From the NCBI RefSeq assembly GCF_021172045.1, contig NZ_CP087164.1, forward strand, positions 3,906,001 to 3,970,000: a DNA stretch of 64,000 bases, given 5' to 3'. The notes below the pieces were generated by a model. The model did not search any database. It had not been told where the DNA came from and was given only the letters and a program-made list of their open reading frames with translations. The DNA is from Capillimicrobium parvum. GTDB taxonomy: Bacteria; Actinomycetota; Thermoleophilia; Solirubrobacterales; Solirubrobacteraceae. How positions within the stretch are numbered: position 1 is the stretch's first letter; every line of letters starts with the position of its first letter. Shown here piece after piece: positions 41,813 to 50,600 of the stretch. The position numbers and the translations under genes are program-made.

Positions 41813-42061
41813 TCACGGGTGCGCTGACGATAGCGCCGAGACCAGCGCCTGCTCGTCGACGAACAGCTCTGCATGATCGCGCCCGTCGATCGTCACGACG
41901 GGGATGCGCTCGAGCATGCGCCTGAAGAGCTCGTCGTCGCCCTCGATGTCGACCTCGACGAGCTCGAAGGCCACGCGGGCGCGAGCCCGCTGTACGACGA
42001 CGAGCGCCTCCTCGCACAGGTGGCACCCGGGCCGGCCGTAGAGCGTGACGACGGCGCTCAC
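41813..42061 (-). CDS. Glutaredoxin-like thiol protein
   Basis: An 82-aa thioredoxin-fold protein: VVTLYGRPGCHLCEEAL with active-site CHLC, EVDIEGDDELF, the cis-Pro region RIPVVTIDG, and a final helix. It belongs to the glutaredoxin-like family with PxCxLC. GTG 42061 overlaps the tsaD stop (GTGA). Placement next to rex suggests a redox theme. Electron donor unknown. Confidence 0.75.
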   Translation of the reverse strand: MSAVVTLYGRPGCHLCEEALVVVQRARARVAFELVEVDIEGDDELFRRMLERIPVVTIDGRDHAELFVDEQALVSALSSAHP

Positions 42062-43044
42062 GGGCGGGCGGGGGCGGATTCCCCGGTCGCGTAGGCATCG
42101 AGGCCGAGGTACTCCTCCGGACGCAGCGGGGTGACGAAGCGCGCCGCGCTGGCGATCATCGCGGCGTTGTCGGTGCACAGCTCGGGCGGCGGCACGTGCA
42201 GCGCGTCGACGCCGAGCTCGGCCAGCCGGGCGCGCAGGAGCCGGTTGGCCGCCACGCCGCCGCCGATCGCGAGGCGCCGCAGCCCGGTGTCGCGCAGGGC
42301 GCGCTCGGTGCGCACCGCGAGCTGCTCGACGATCGCGTGCTCATACGAGGCCGCGAGATCGGCCCGCTCCGCGTGCGGATCGTCTCTCAGCGCGTACAGC
42401 AGCGCGGTCTTGACGCCGGCGAACGAGAAGTCCAGGCCGGCGACGCCGTCCGCGGTGGGAAACGCCACGGCGCGCGGGTCGCCGCCCTCCGCCAGCCGGC
42501 TGAGCGCCGGCCCGCCCGGGAAGCCGAGGCCGAGCATGCGCGCGCCCTTGTCGAACGCCTCCCCCGCGGCATCGTCGAGCGTCGCTCCCAGCACGGCGAA
42601 GCCCTCGTGGTCCTCGACGCGCGCCAGCAGCGTGTGGCCGCCGGACGCGATCAGGCACAGGAACGGCGGCTCGAACGGGTCCGGGGCGAGGAAGTTCGCG
42701 GCGACATGGCCCTGCAGGTGGTCGACCGGCGCGAGCGGCAGGCCCCGGGCGGCGGCGAGCGCCTTGGCCTCGCTGACGCCGATGAGCAGCGCGCCCACGA
42801 GCCCCGGGCCCTGGGTGACCGCCACGAGGTCGACGTCGTCGAGCCCGGCGCCGGCCTGGGCGAGCGCGTCCTCCACCGCCACGTCGACGAGCTCGAGGTG
42901 ATGGCGGGCGGCGATCTCGGGCACGACGCCGCCGTAGCGGTCGTGGATGCCCTGCGACGAGATGACGTTCGCGCGGATGACGCCGCCGCGGTCGACGACG
43001 GCCGCGCACGTGTCGTCGCAGCTCGTCTCGATGGCGAGGATCAT
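42058..43044 (-). CDS. tsaD: tRNA t6A threonylcarbamoyltransferase TsaD
   Basis: A 328-aa ASKHA-fold protein. Opens LAIETSCDDTCAAVV, has PEIAARHHLE with the two metal-binding His, IASGGHTLL, and LAIGGGVAANRLLR. It transfers threonylcarbamoyl to A37 of ANN-decoding tRNAs with TsaB and TsaE, both encoded just upstream. ATG 43044, 4 bp after rimI. Confidence 0.95.
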   Translation of the reverse strand: MILAIETSCDDTCAAVVDRGGVIRANVISSQGIHDRYGGVVPEIAARHHLELVDVAVEDALAQAGAGLDDVDLVAVTQGPGLVGALLIGVSEAKALAAARGLPLAPVDHLQGHVAANFLAPDPFEPPFLCLIASGGHTLLARVEDHEGFAVLGATLDDAAGEAFDKGARMLGLGFPGGPALSRLAEGGDPRAVAFPTADGVAGLDFSFAGVKTALLYALRDDPHAERADLAASYEHAIVEQLAVRTERALRDTGLRRLAIGGGVAANRLLRARLAELGVDALHVPPPELCTDNAAMIASAARFVTPLRPEEYLGLDAYATGESAPARP

Positions 43045-43048
43045 CCGC

Positions 43049-43582
43049 TCAACCCAGCCCGCCCCTGGCGTTCGGGACGTCGTCGAGGGTGCCGGCCAGC
43101 GTCCCCCGCGTGCGCCACATGATGAGCGCGTCCTCGCCGTTGTCCTGGTAGTAGCGGCGGCGCAGGCCGGCGGCGCGGAAGCCGAACGACTCGTACAGCG
43201 CGATGGCGCCGGCGTTCGACCGGCGCACCTCGAGCGTCACCCGCGAGTCCTCCTCGCCGACGCGGTGCAGCAGCTCGCGCAGCAGCGCGCTGGCGAGGCC
43301 CTGGCGCTGGTGGGCCGGGTCGACCGCGATGTTCATGAGGTGCCAGATCCGGTCGTAGCGCGAGCAGATGCAGTACGCGGCGATCCGGCCGCCGCCCTCG
43401 CCGGGCGCGCGCGCATCCTTCACCGCGGCCAGGCAGACGCCGCCGGGCTTGGACAGCTCGAGGACGAACATCGCCAGCGACCAGGGCGTCGGGAAGGCGC
43501 GCCGCTCGATCGCGATGACCTGCGGAAGGTCCGAGTAGGCGAGGCGGCGGATCTGCAGCGCGGTGGTGGCCATGGAGCTCAC
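43049..43582 (-). CDS. rimI: Ribosomal-protein S18 alanine acetyltransferase-like GNAT
   Basis: A 177-aa GNAT with IRRLAYSDLPQVIAIERRAF, the acetyl-CoA loop VDPAHQRQGLASALL and ALYESFGFRAAGLRRRYYQDNGEDALIM, which is the RimI pattern. It should N-acetylate ribosomal protein S18 or another protein N-terminus. The GTG start overlaps the tsaB stop (GTGA). Confidence 0.85.
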   Translation of the reverse strand: MSSMATTALQIRRLAYSDLPQVIAIERRAFPTPWSLAMFVLELSKPGGVCLAAVKDARAPGEGGGRIAAYCICSRYDRIWHLMNIAVDPAHQRQGLASALLRELLHRVGEEDSRVTLEVRRSNAGAIALYESFGFRAAGLRRRYYQDNGEDALIMWRTRGTLAGTLDDVPNARGGLG

Positions 43583-44280
43583 GACGACGTCCTGGCCCGG
43601 AGCGAGACCTCGGCGTCAGGCAGTCGAAGATAGTCCGGTAGCGCGTCGGTCCTGAGCACCGCTGCCGCCCGCGCACCGAGCGCGAGCAGCGCGGGCGCGC
43701 CCAGGCGGTGCAGCGGGGAGCCGTCGCCGGGGATCGCCACCCCCGCCGCCTCGAGCACCGATCGGTAGCGCACGGCGCCGTCGCCGACGGCTGTCCAGCC
43801 CGCGGCGGCCACGTCAGCGGCGCGCTCGGGCGCGAGCGCCTGCGCCGCGACGACGCGCACGCCGTCGCGCCACGCGGCGAGGAACACCTCGCCGCGCCGC
43901 GCGTCGAGGACGGCGGCGACGGTCGCCCCGGCGGGCTGCTCGCGGGCGGCGGGCAGGGCGAGTGCCTCGAGCGTCGACACGCCCGCGAGCTCGGCGCCGG
44001 ATCCGAGCGACAGCGCCCGCGCCGTGGCCAGCCCGATCCGCAGCCCGGTGAACGATCCGGGCCCGAGCCCGACGGCGATGCGCCCGACGTCGCCGAAGCC
44101 GAGGCCGGCGTGCGCGAGCGCCGCGCGGGCCAGCGGCAGCAGCTGCTGGGCGTGGCGCGGCCGCTGCTCGGGGCCGGGGTCGTCGCGCAGCTCGAGCGGG
44201 TCGGCCAGCGCGCCGCCGGCGAGCCCCACCACCGTGGCCGGGGTCGCGGTATCGAAGGCGAGGACGACCGGCTCAGCCAC
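43579..44280 (-). CDS. tsaB: t6A synthesis protein TsaB
   Basis: A 233-aa TsaD homologue that lacks the metal His pair: VVLAFDTATPATVVGL, then GLGPGSFTGLRIGLATARAL, typical of TsaB. It forms the heterodimer platform for TsaD. GTG 44280 overlaps the tsaE end by 8 bp. The C-terminal half is diverged, as is usual. Confidence 0.9.
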   Translation of the reverse strand: MAEPVVLAFDTATPATVVGLAGGALADPLELRDDPGPEQRPRHAQQLLPLARAALAHAGLGFGDVGRIAVGLGPGSFTGLRIGLATARALSLGSGAELAGVSTLEALALPAAREQPAGATVAAVLDARRGEVFLAAWRDGVRVVAAQALAPERAADVAAAGWTAVGDGAVRYRSVLEAAGVAIPGDGSPLHRLGAPALLALGARAAAVLRTDALPDYLRLPDAEVSLRARTSS

Positions 44281-44731
44281 GGCCGCCTCCGGTGCGTGCG
44301 ATCTCGATCTCGCGCGCGTCGCCGCCCGCGTGGCGCAGCTCGACGCGCACGGCGACCGGCCCCAGCTCGGCGACCGCGGCCTCCGGCCATTCGACGAACA
44401 CGATCCGGTCCCCGGCCAGCTCCTCCTCGAGGAGCGCCGGGTCCTCCTCGTCGAGGCCCGCCGCACCGAGGCGGTAGAGGTCGAGGTGCGACACCGGCAC
44501 GCGACCGCCCGCGTAGCGGTTGACGAGCGTGAACGTCGGGCTCGTCACCCGGCCGGGATGGCCGAGCTCGCGGACCGCGCCGCGCACGAGCGTCGTCTTG
44601 CCGGCGCCGAGGTCGCCGCAGAGCAGCACGATGGCGCCGGGGTGCAGCTCGCGCACGAGGCGGGCGCCGACGCGCTCGGTGTCCTGCGGTCCGGCGGAGC
44701 GGACGACCTCGGGCGGCTCAGCGGCGGCCAT
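44273..44731 (-). CDS. tsaE: t6A synthesis ATPase TsaE
   Basis: A 152-aa P-loop protein. Walker A GDLGAGKTT, then TSPTFTLVNRY, HLDLYRLG and VFVEWPE, all TsaE signatures. It drives turnover of the TsaBD complex. Its first 14 bp overlap the end of the LPXTG gene. Confidence 0.9.
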   Translation of the reverse strand: MAAAEPPEVVRSAGPQDTERVGARLVRELHPGAIVLLCGDLGAGKTTLVRGAVRELGHPGRVTSPTFTLVNRYAGGRVPVSHLDLYRLGAAGLDEEDPALLEEELAGDRIVFVEWPEAAVAELGPVAVRVELRHAGGDAREIEIARTGGGRG

Positions 44732-45197
44732 CGACCGTGCGCAGCCTCAGGCGCAGGCCGACGCCGGCGGCCAGCAGGCCGAGTCCCAGCAGAGCGATGA
44801 CGGGCGCGTCCAGGCCCGTACGGGGAAGCTCCTGCCGCGGCCCCGAGCTCGTGGCGGCCGGCGCGGCGGTGGTCCCGCTGCTCGACGACGAGGCGGTCGT
44901 GCTCGACGACGTCGCGGGGGCCGCCGTCGTGCCCGAGCTCGTCGAGCCCGAGCTGCCGGTGGTGCCGCTCGAGCCGGTCGACGACGAGCCGGTGGACGAG
45001 CCGCTCGTCGAGCCGCTGGTCGACGAGCCCGAGCCCGAGCCCTTCGAGCCGCCGGCCTTCTTGCCGCCGCTCGTGGCGCCGCCGAACGGGTCCTGGTACT
45101 GGTCGTCGCCGGCGCTGCCCTGGGCATGGGCGACGGCCGGCGCCCCGGCCAGGAGCGCGATGGCGAGCAGTGCTGCGATGCGCCGGGACAGGTGCAT
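44718..45197 (-). CDS. LPXTG-type Ser/Thr-rich surface protein
   Basis: A 159-aa protein. Signal peptide (IAALLAIALLAGAPAVAHA), a Ser/Gly/Thr-rich stalk of about 90 residues, then ELPRTG followed by a hydrophobic helix and a basic tail RLRLRTVDGRR. This is the complete sortase sorting signal, so it is predicted to be covalently attached to the cell wall. No sortase gene is in the window. A TAAGGT box lies 10 nt before ATG 45197. Its tail overlaps tsaE by 14 bp, so it heads the tsa operon. Confidence 0.75.
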   Translation of the reverse strand: MHLSRRIAALLAIALLAGAPAVAHAQGSAGDDQYQDPFGGATSGGKKAGGSKGSGSGSSTSGSTSGSSTGSSSTGSSGTTGSSGSTSSGTTAAPATSSSTTASSSSSGTTAAPAATSSGPRQELPRTGLDAPVIALLGLGLLAAGVGLRLRLRTVDGRR

Positions 45198-45207
45198 GCG
45201 GTCCCGC

Positions 45208-45242
45208 ACCTTAGCGAGGCCGGCGGCGCGCTGCGGTACCTT
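45208..45242. promoter_or_regulatory. Divergent -10 boxes between LPXTG and GT4-flippase genes
   Basis: Leftward TAAGGT (45213-45208) is 10 nt from ATG 45197. Rightward TACCTT (45237-45242) is 9 nt from GTG 45252. Neither start has an SD. Both mRNAs may be leaderless. Confidence 0.4.
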
Positions 45243-45251
45243 CGCGTCCGC

Positions 45252-47639
45252 GTGGCGCACCCCCGCAAGCTCCACATCCTCCTGCTCACCGACCGCGACT
45301 GGACGCATCCCCAGGGCGGCGGCACCGGCACGAATCTCTACGGCCAGGTCGCCCGCTGGCTGGATTGGGGCCACCGCGTGACGGTGATCGCGGGCGACTA
45401 CCCGGGCGCCGCGAGGGTCGAGGAGCCGGCGCCGGGGCTGACGATCCACCGGATGGGCACGCGCCTGACCGTCTTCCCGCGCGCGGCGCGGGCGGTGGCG
45501 CGCGGCGTGGGCGCCGACGCCGACGTCGTGCTCGAGGTCATCAACGGCATCGCGTTCTTCACGCCGCTGTGGTGGTGGTGCAAGAAGCCGCGCGTCGCGC
45601 TCGTCCACCACGTCCACCAGGACCACTACGTCGCGGAGCTCGGGCGCCGGGGCAGGCTCGCCGCGCTGCTGCTCGAGTACCTGCCGCTGCGCTTCCTCTA
45701 CCAGGGCACGCAGGTCCTGACGATCTCCCAGGCCGCCCACGACGACCTCGTCGAACGCATCCACATCGACCCCGAGCTCATCCACGTCGCCTACCTCGGC
45801 GTGGAGCCGTCCCAGTTCCATCCCGGTCAGCGCTCGGAGCAGCCGACGCTGCTCTATCTCGGCCGCCTGAAGCAATACAAGCGCCTCGAGGTCACGTTGG
45901 ACGTGCTCGAGGGCGTCCCCGGCGCCCGCCTGGAGATCGCCGGCACGGGCGACTGGGGACCGGTCATCGAGCGCGAGATCGAGGAGCGCGGCCTGCAGGA
46001 CCGCGTGACGATGCACGGGTTCGTCCCCGAGGACGAGAAGACCGACCTCTACGGCCGCGCGTGGCTGAACCTCACCGCGTCCTCGGCCGAGGGCTGGTGC
46101 CTGACGGTCATGGAGGCCGCCGCCTGCGGAACGCCGAGCGCGGCGCTGCGCGTCGGCGGGCTGGCGGAGTCGATCGTGGACGGCGAGACCGGCGTGCTGG
46201 CCGCGACGCCCGAGGAGCTGACCGAGAGGGTGCGCGCAGTCGTCGAGGACCCGGAGCGCCGCGACGAGCTCGGCGCGGCCGCCCAGGCGCGGGCGCGCGG
46301 GTTCACGTGGGAGAACACGGCGACCGCGAACCTGGCGGTGCTCGACAAGGCCGCTGCGGAGCCGAGGCTGTCGCTGCGGCGCGGCCTGCGTCAGTCGGAG
46401 TCGGTCAAGGCCGGCGGACTGGCCGCCGCGACGCTGCTGTCCAACGGCATCCAGCTGATCTTCACGGTCGTCTTCACGCGCCTGCTCGGCGCCGACGGCT
46501 ACGGCTCGCTGGCCGCGCTCGTCTCGACCTTCCTGATCCTGATGGTGGGCGGGCAGGCGATCCAGGTCGCCGCCGCGCGCGAGACCGCGCTGCACCACCT
46601 CGGCGACGGCCAGCGGCTGGCCGCCACGCTGAACGGCTGGACGCGGCAGCTGCTGATCGCGTTCGTCATCGTCACCGCACTGAGCATCGCGCTGCAGGAT
46701 CCGCTGGCGCACCTCGTCGGCGTGCCCGAGCACCCGCTCGCGGCGGCGGCGATCCTCCCGACCGGCGTCCTGTGGCTGCTGCTGTCGCTGCAGCGCGGAG
46801 CGCTGCAGGGCATGCACACGTTCTTCCCGGTCGGCGTGTCGCTGCTGGTCGAGGCGTTCGGCCGCCTGTTGTGCGGCCTCGTGCTCGTGCTCGCCGGCGC
46901 CGAGGTGACGGGCGCGTTCCTCGGCACGCCGCTCGCGTTCGCGCTGACCGCGATCTGGCTCGGGTGGGAGATCCACAAGCGCCTCGGGGGCGCGGCGAAC
47001 GCCAAGACCGCGCGGACGCTGCGGTCGCTGCTGGCCGGCGCGTGGGCGCCGATCGGCGGCCTCGCGCTGCTGGCGATCCTCCAGAACGTCGACGTGATCG
47101 TCGTCAAGCACCAGATCGGCGGCGACGAGGCCGGCTCGTACGCGGCCGCGGCCGTCGCGGCCAAGGCCGTCGTGTGGGTGGCGATCGGCATCGCCCTGCA
47201 CCTGCTGCCCGAAGCGACCCGCAGAGCCGCGGCGGGCCTCGATCCCCTGCCCGTGCTGCGCCGGTCGTTCGTGATCCTGGCGATCATCGCCGTCCCCGCG
47301 CTGGCGATCTTCGCCGTCGCGTCCGAGCCGCTGATGCGCATCGCGTTCGGCGCGGACCTCACGCAGGCCGCCGACGCGCTGCCCGTGCTGGGCCTGGCGA
47401 TGACGGTCCTCGCGGTCGCCTACCTGACCGTGCAGTACATGCTGGCGCTCGGCCGTACGAGCTTCCTCTGGGTGCTCGGCGTCGTGGCCGTGATCGAGCC
47501 GTTCCTGCTCAGCATGGGCACGTTCACGATCATGTCCTACGCCGCCGTCGTGCTGGCGCTTCAGTGCGTCGCCGCGGTGGGCGTGCTGGCGCTCGGCCTG
47601 CGGGCGCGGTCGGCCTTCGCGCCGGCCAGCGTGCGGTAG
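45252..47639 (+). CDS. Fusion of GT4 glycosyltransferase and Wzx-like flippase
   Basis: A 795-aa protein. Residues 1 to about 375 are a GT-B/GT4 transferase (GGGTGTNLYGQVARWL; LLYLGRLKQYKRLEVTLDVL; SSAEGWCLTVMEAAACGTPSAAL with the donor-binding Glu). About 385-795 are a polysaccharide flippase of the MOP superfamily (LLSNGIQLIFTVVFTRLLGADGYGSL and about 12 TM helices). The frame is continuous. It would build a lipid-linked glycan in the cytosol and flip it, which makes physical sense but is inference. GTG 45252. Its last 79 bp overlap the end of the convergent AftD-like gene. Confidence 0.8.
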   Translation: MAHPRKLHILLLTDRDWTHPQGGGTGTNLYGQVARWLDWGHRVTVIAGDYPGAARVEEPAPGLTIHRMGTRLTVFPRAARAVARGVGADADVVLEVINGIAFFTPLWWWCKKPRVALVHHVHQDHYVAELGRRGRLAALLLEYLPLRFLYQGTQVLTISQAAHDDLVERIHIDPELIHVAYLGVEPSQFHPGQRSEQPTLLYLGRLKQYKRLEVTLDVLEGVPGARLEIAGTGDWGPVIEREIEERGLQDRVTMHGFVPEDEKTDLYGRAWLNLTASSAEGWCLTVMEAAACGTPSAALRVGGLAESIVDGETGVLAATPEELTERVRAVVEDPERRDELGAAAQARARGFTWENTATANLAVLDKAAAEPRLSLRRGLRQSESVKAGGLAAATLLSNGIQLIFTVVFTRLLGADGYGSLAALVSTFLILMVGGQAIQVAAARETALHHLGDGQRLAATLNGWTRQLLIAFVIVTALSIALQDPLAHLVGVPEHPLAAAAILPTGVLWLLLSLQRGALQGMHTFFPVGVSLLVEAFGRLLCGLVLVLAGAEVTGAFLGTPLAFALTAIWLGWEIHKRLGGAANAKTARTLRSLLAGAWAPIGGLALLAILQNVDVIVVKHQIGGDEAGSYAAAAVAAKAVVWVAIGIALHLLPEATRRAAAGLDPLPVLRRSFVILAIIAVPALAIFAVASEPLMRIAFGADLTQAADALPVLGLAMTVLAVAYLTVQYMLALGRTSFLWVLGVVAVIEPFLLSMGTFTIMSYAAVVLALQCVAAVGVLALGLRARSAFAPASVR

Positions 47640-50600
47640 AGCGCGAGGATCAGCAGGACGATCGCCGCCACCGCGACCCAGTGCGCGGCGATGCGGTCCA
47701 TCGGCGCGCTCGTCGAGTAGCCGCCGCGGTCGCGGATCGGGACGACCAGGTACAGGATCGGCACGACGATCGCCAGCAGCCCGCCGGCCCAGACCGAGAG
47801 CGTGCGCGCCCCGATCCCCCGCCAGAGCACGAACGCGACGAGCGGGCCGATCACGACGCCGGCCCGCAGGGCGAACACGAACCCGCCCACGAGCGCCGCG
47901 GCGACGCCCCAGGCCAGCGCGCGCTGCCAGCTCAGGCGCGCGGCCGGCGGGTCGGGCAGCAGCTCCGCATCGCTCTTGGGCACCGGCCGCTCGCCCCGCC
48001 GCCGGAATGCCACGAACGCGATCAGCCCGAGCAGGACCAGCGAGGCGGCCAGCGAGATCAGCGCGGACGCCGAGACGAGCCGGTTGCCGGCGAAGACGAT
48101 GTCGGCGTTCGAGCAGCCGGGCTCGACCGGCCAGGCCACCGCGTAGCCCTCCAGGGCGACGGGCGCGCCGAGCGAGCGGCCGTCGCAGGAGGCGCGCCAG
48201 CCCGTGGAGTAGCTCTCGCCGAGGACGAGCCAGGCGGGTTGCGCCACGTCGAGGCGGATGTCCGAGCGCTCGCCGCGGCCGGGCGTGCCGGCGTCGAGCA
48301 CGCGGCCCGGAGTCACCGCGGCGTGGACGACGGGGTCCGGCGCGGGCGAGTCGAGCTCCAGCAGGTCGACGCGAAACGCGCCGCGGGGCGGCGCGGCGAC
48401 GAGCTGCTCGCCCGCCTCCAGCGCGACCGGAGCGCCACAGGCGGTCGCGCGCGGCGGACGCCCGGCGTCGAAGGCCCGGATGCTGCCCCGCGGGCGCAGC
48501 GTCAGCGTCCGCGCGCCCGCGGTGAGGGTGACGTCGCAGCCCGCGCGCAGCGGGCCGTCACGGCGCGGGGCCGTCCTCGGGACGCCCGCGCCGGCGATGC
48601 TGCCGATGCCCACCGCCGCCCGTTCGCGGTCCGCGCGCGACGTGCCCGCCGGGAACGCGGCGTCGAGGATCTCGAGGCGGAACCGCGTTCCGGCCACCGG
48701 CTCGGGCAGCGCCACCTCGCCCGCCGGGCCGACCGCGACGGCGGGCCCGGCGCGCCCGTCGACCACCAGGCGGACGCGGGTCGGCTCGCGCACGCGCAGC
48801 CGGGAGGCCAGCAGGGTGAACCGCTCGACCGTCGCGGGCCGCGGCGTCGTCCATGACAGCCAGGCCCGGTCCCCCGCCGACTCGCCCCAGCCGCCGATCC
48901 AGGCGGTCGCGGGATCGGCGTCGAAGGCGCTCGAGGCGCGGCGCCCGGGCAGCCCCTCGTAGCGCATGGACGAGTCGAAGCGGCCGTCCACGCGTCCGCC
49001 GGCCAGCTCGTCGAGGACGTGGTCGGGGGTGGTGCCGGCGACCGAGACCCAGGCCCGCGCGGTCCAGTCGCGGGCGGCGGGCGCGTCGATGAGCCGCTCG
49101 ATCCCCGCCTCGCCGTCGCCCGCGTCGTCCAGGTCGCCGGCGGACCACGGCCCGTGCAGCGCGTCGCGGTGGTACGGGTCGGCGCCGCGCGTGCGCTCGA
49201 AGACGTAGGTGAGCGGCGCCCTGGATACGTCGGTGCTGCGCAGTGCGTCGGCCGCCACGACGGGCGGGCGCAGCGCCTCGCGGACCCGGACGCCCGGGAT
49301 GCGCAGCTCGCGGATCCCGCCGGCGCCGCCGTCCTGACCGTCGGGCGGGTCGGTCACGTCGACCATCGCGACGCTGATCGCGTCGACGTCGCGCAGGTTC
49401 ACCCTCAGCCGGTTCCAGCCGGGGTGCACCGCGTAGCGCGTGCCGTTGACCGCCACCGCCGTGACCTGGCCCCGCTCGTCGCCGTAGGGCATCAGGTCGA
49501 TGAACGGCACGTCACGCCGCCCGTCGTGACCTGCGGAAATCCCGCGCGCGCCGTCCGAACCCGGTGCGCCGCCGCTCGCGGGGAGGCCCACGTCGAGGTG
49601 CCAGCGGTCGGCGGTCAGCGTGCGGTCCGCGATCCATGCCGTCGCGGGGTCGCCGTCGAGCGCGGCGAACGGCCGGTGCTCGGGGAACTGCGGCACCTGC
49701 GGCGAGAACGGGGCGCGGGCGTAGCGCACGCCGCTCAGCCGCGCGACGGTCTGCACGTCGGTCGAGCGCTCCGGCCACGGGTCGAGCTGGTGGCCGTCCT
49801 CGGAGATCGGGTCCTCCGCCGCGAGCGTGGCGCCCAGGTTCGCCCGCATCTGCGACGGCACGAAGACGCGCCGCCGGTTGGAGTCGGTGATGACGATGCG
49901 ACTGCCGTTGCGCGCCAGGGCGCGCAGCTCGTCCGCGGTCAGGTCGGCGGCGTAGCGCAGCGGCTCGTCGCGGGGCAGCGCCCCGAACGCCGCGAGGCCG
50001 ACCACGCCGCCGGCGGACCCGTCGACGACGGTCGCCCGGTCGCGGGGCAGCAGGCGCACGAGCGGCTCGGCGCCCGGCGTGTCGTACCGGCGCACCTGCG
50101 GCAGCCGCAGCGGCGCCGCCGCCGCGCCGCCCTGCGCGCGCTTCGTGCGCCGTGGGCCGTAGACGGCGTCGGGGGTCGTCAGCCCGGAGCGCGCGAGCTC
50201 GCGCGCCGCCGCGTTGGCGTCCAGGGCGCCCGAGCGGTCGATGTCGTCGTCGGCGCCGGTCACGACGGAGCCGACCGACTGGAGGTCCAGCAGCCGCCTC
50301 AGCTGGCCGGGCACGCCGCGCCGCTGGCTGATCAGCGCGTCCGTCGACCACTGCAGGTCGACGGAGCGCAGGTCGGCGAACGGCACGACCTGGCGCACCG
50401 CCACGGGCCTGCGCGAGAGCGTCGGCAGGATCGGGTCGATCGTCCCGCCCCACGTGTAGTAGCTGAACAGCTGGCCCGGGAGCACCATCGCCCGGCGGTC
50501 GTCGCCGAGGCCGCCGTCGAGGTCGCGGGCGACGTCCTGCCACGCCGACGGGATCGCCTTCCAGGTGATCTGGTCCTCGACCGCGCGGCCGCGGACGAGC

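Noticed and set aside
37265-45251. Rex operators in the local intergenic regions
   Set aside because: I looked for TTGTGAA-N4-TTCACAA-like palindromes near rex, the ligase, DUF1844 and hppA starts and saw none. A motif scan could still find weak sites.
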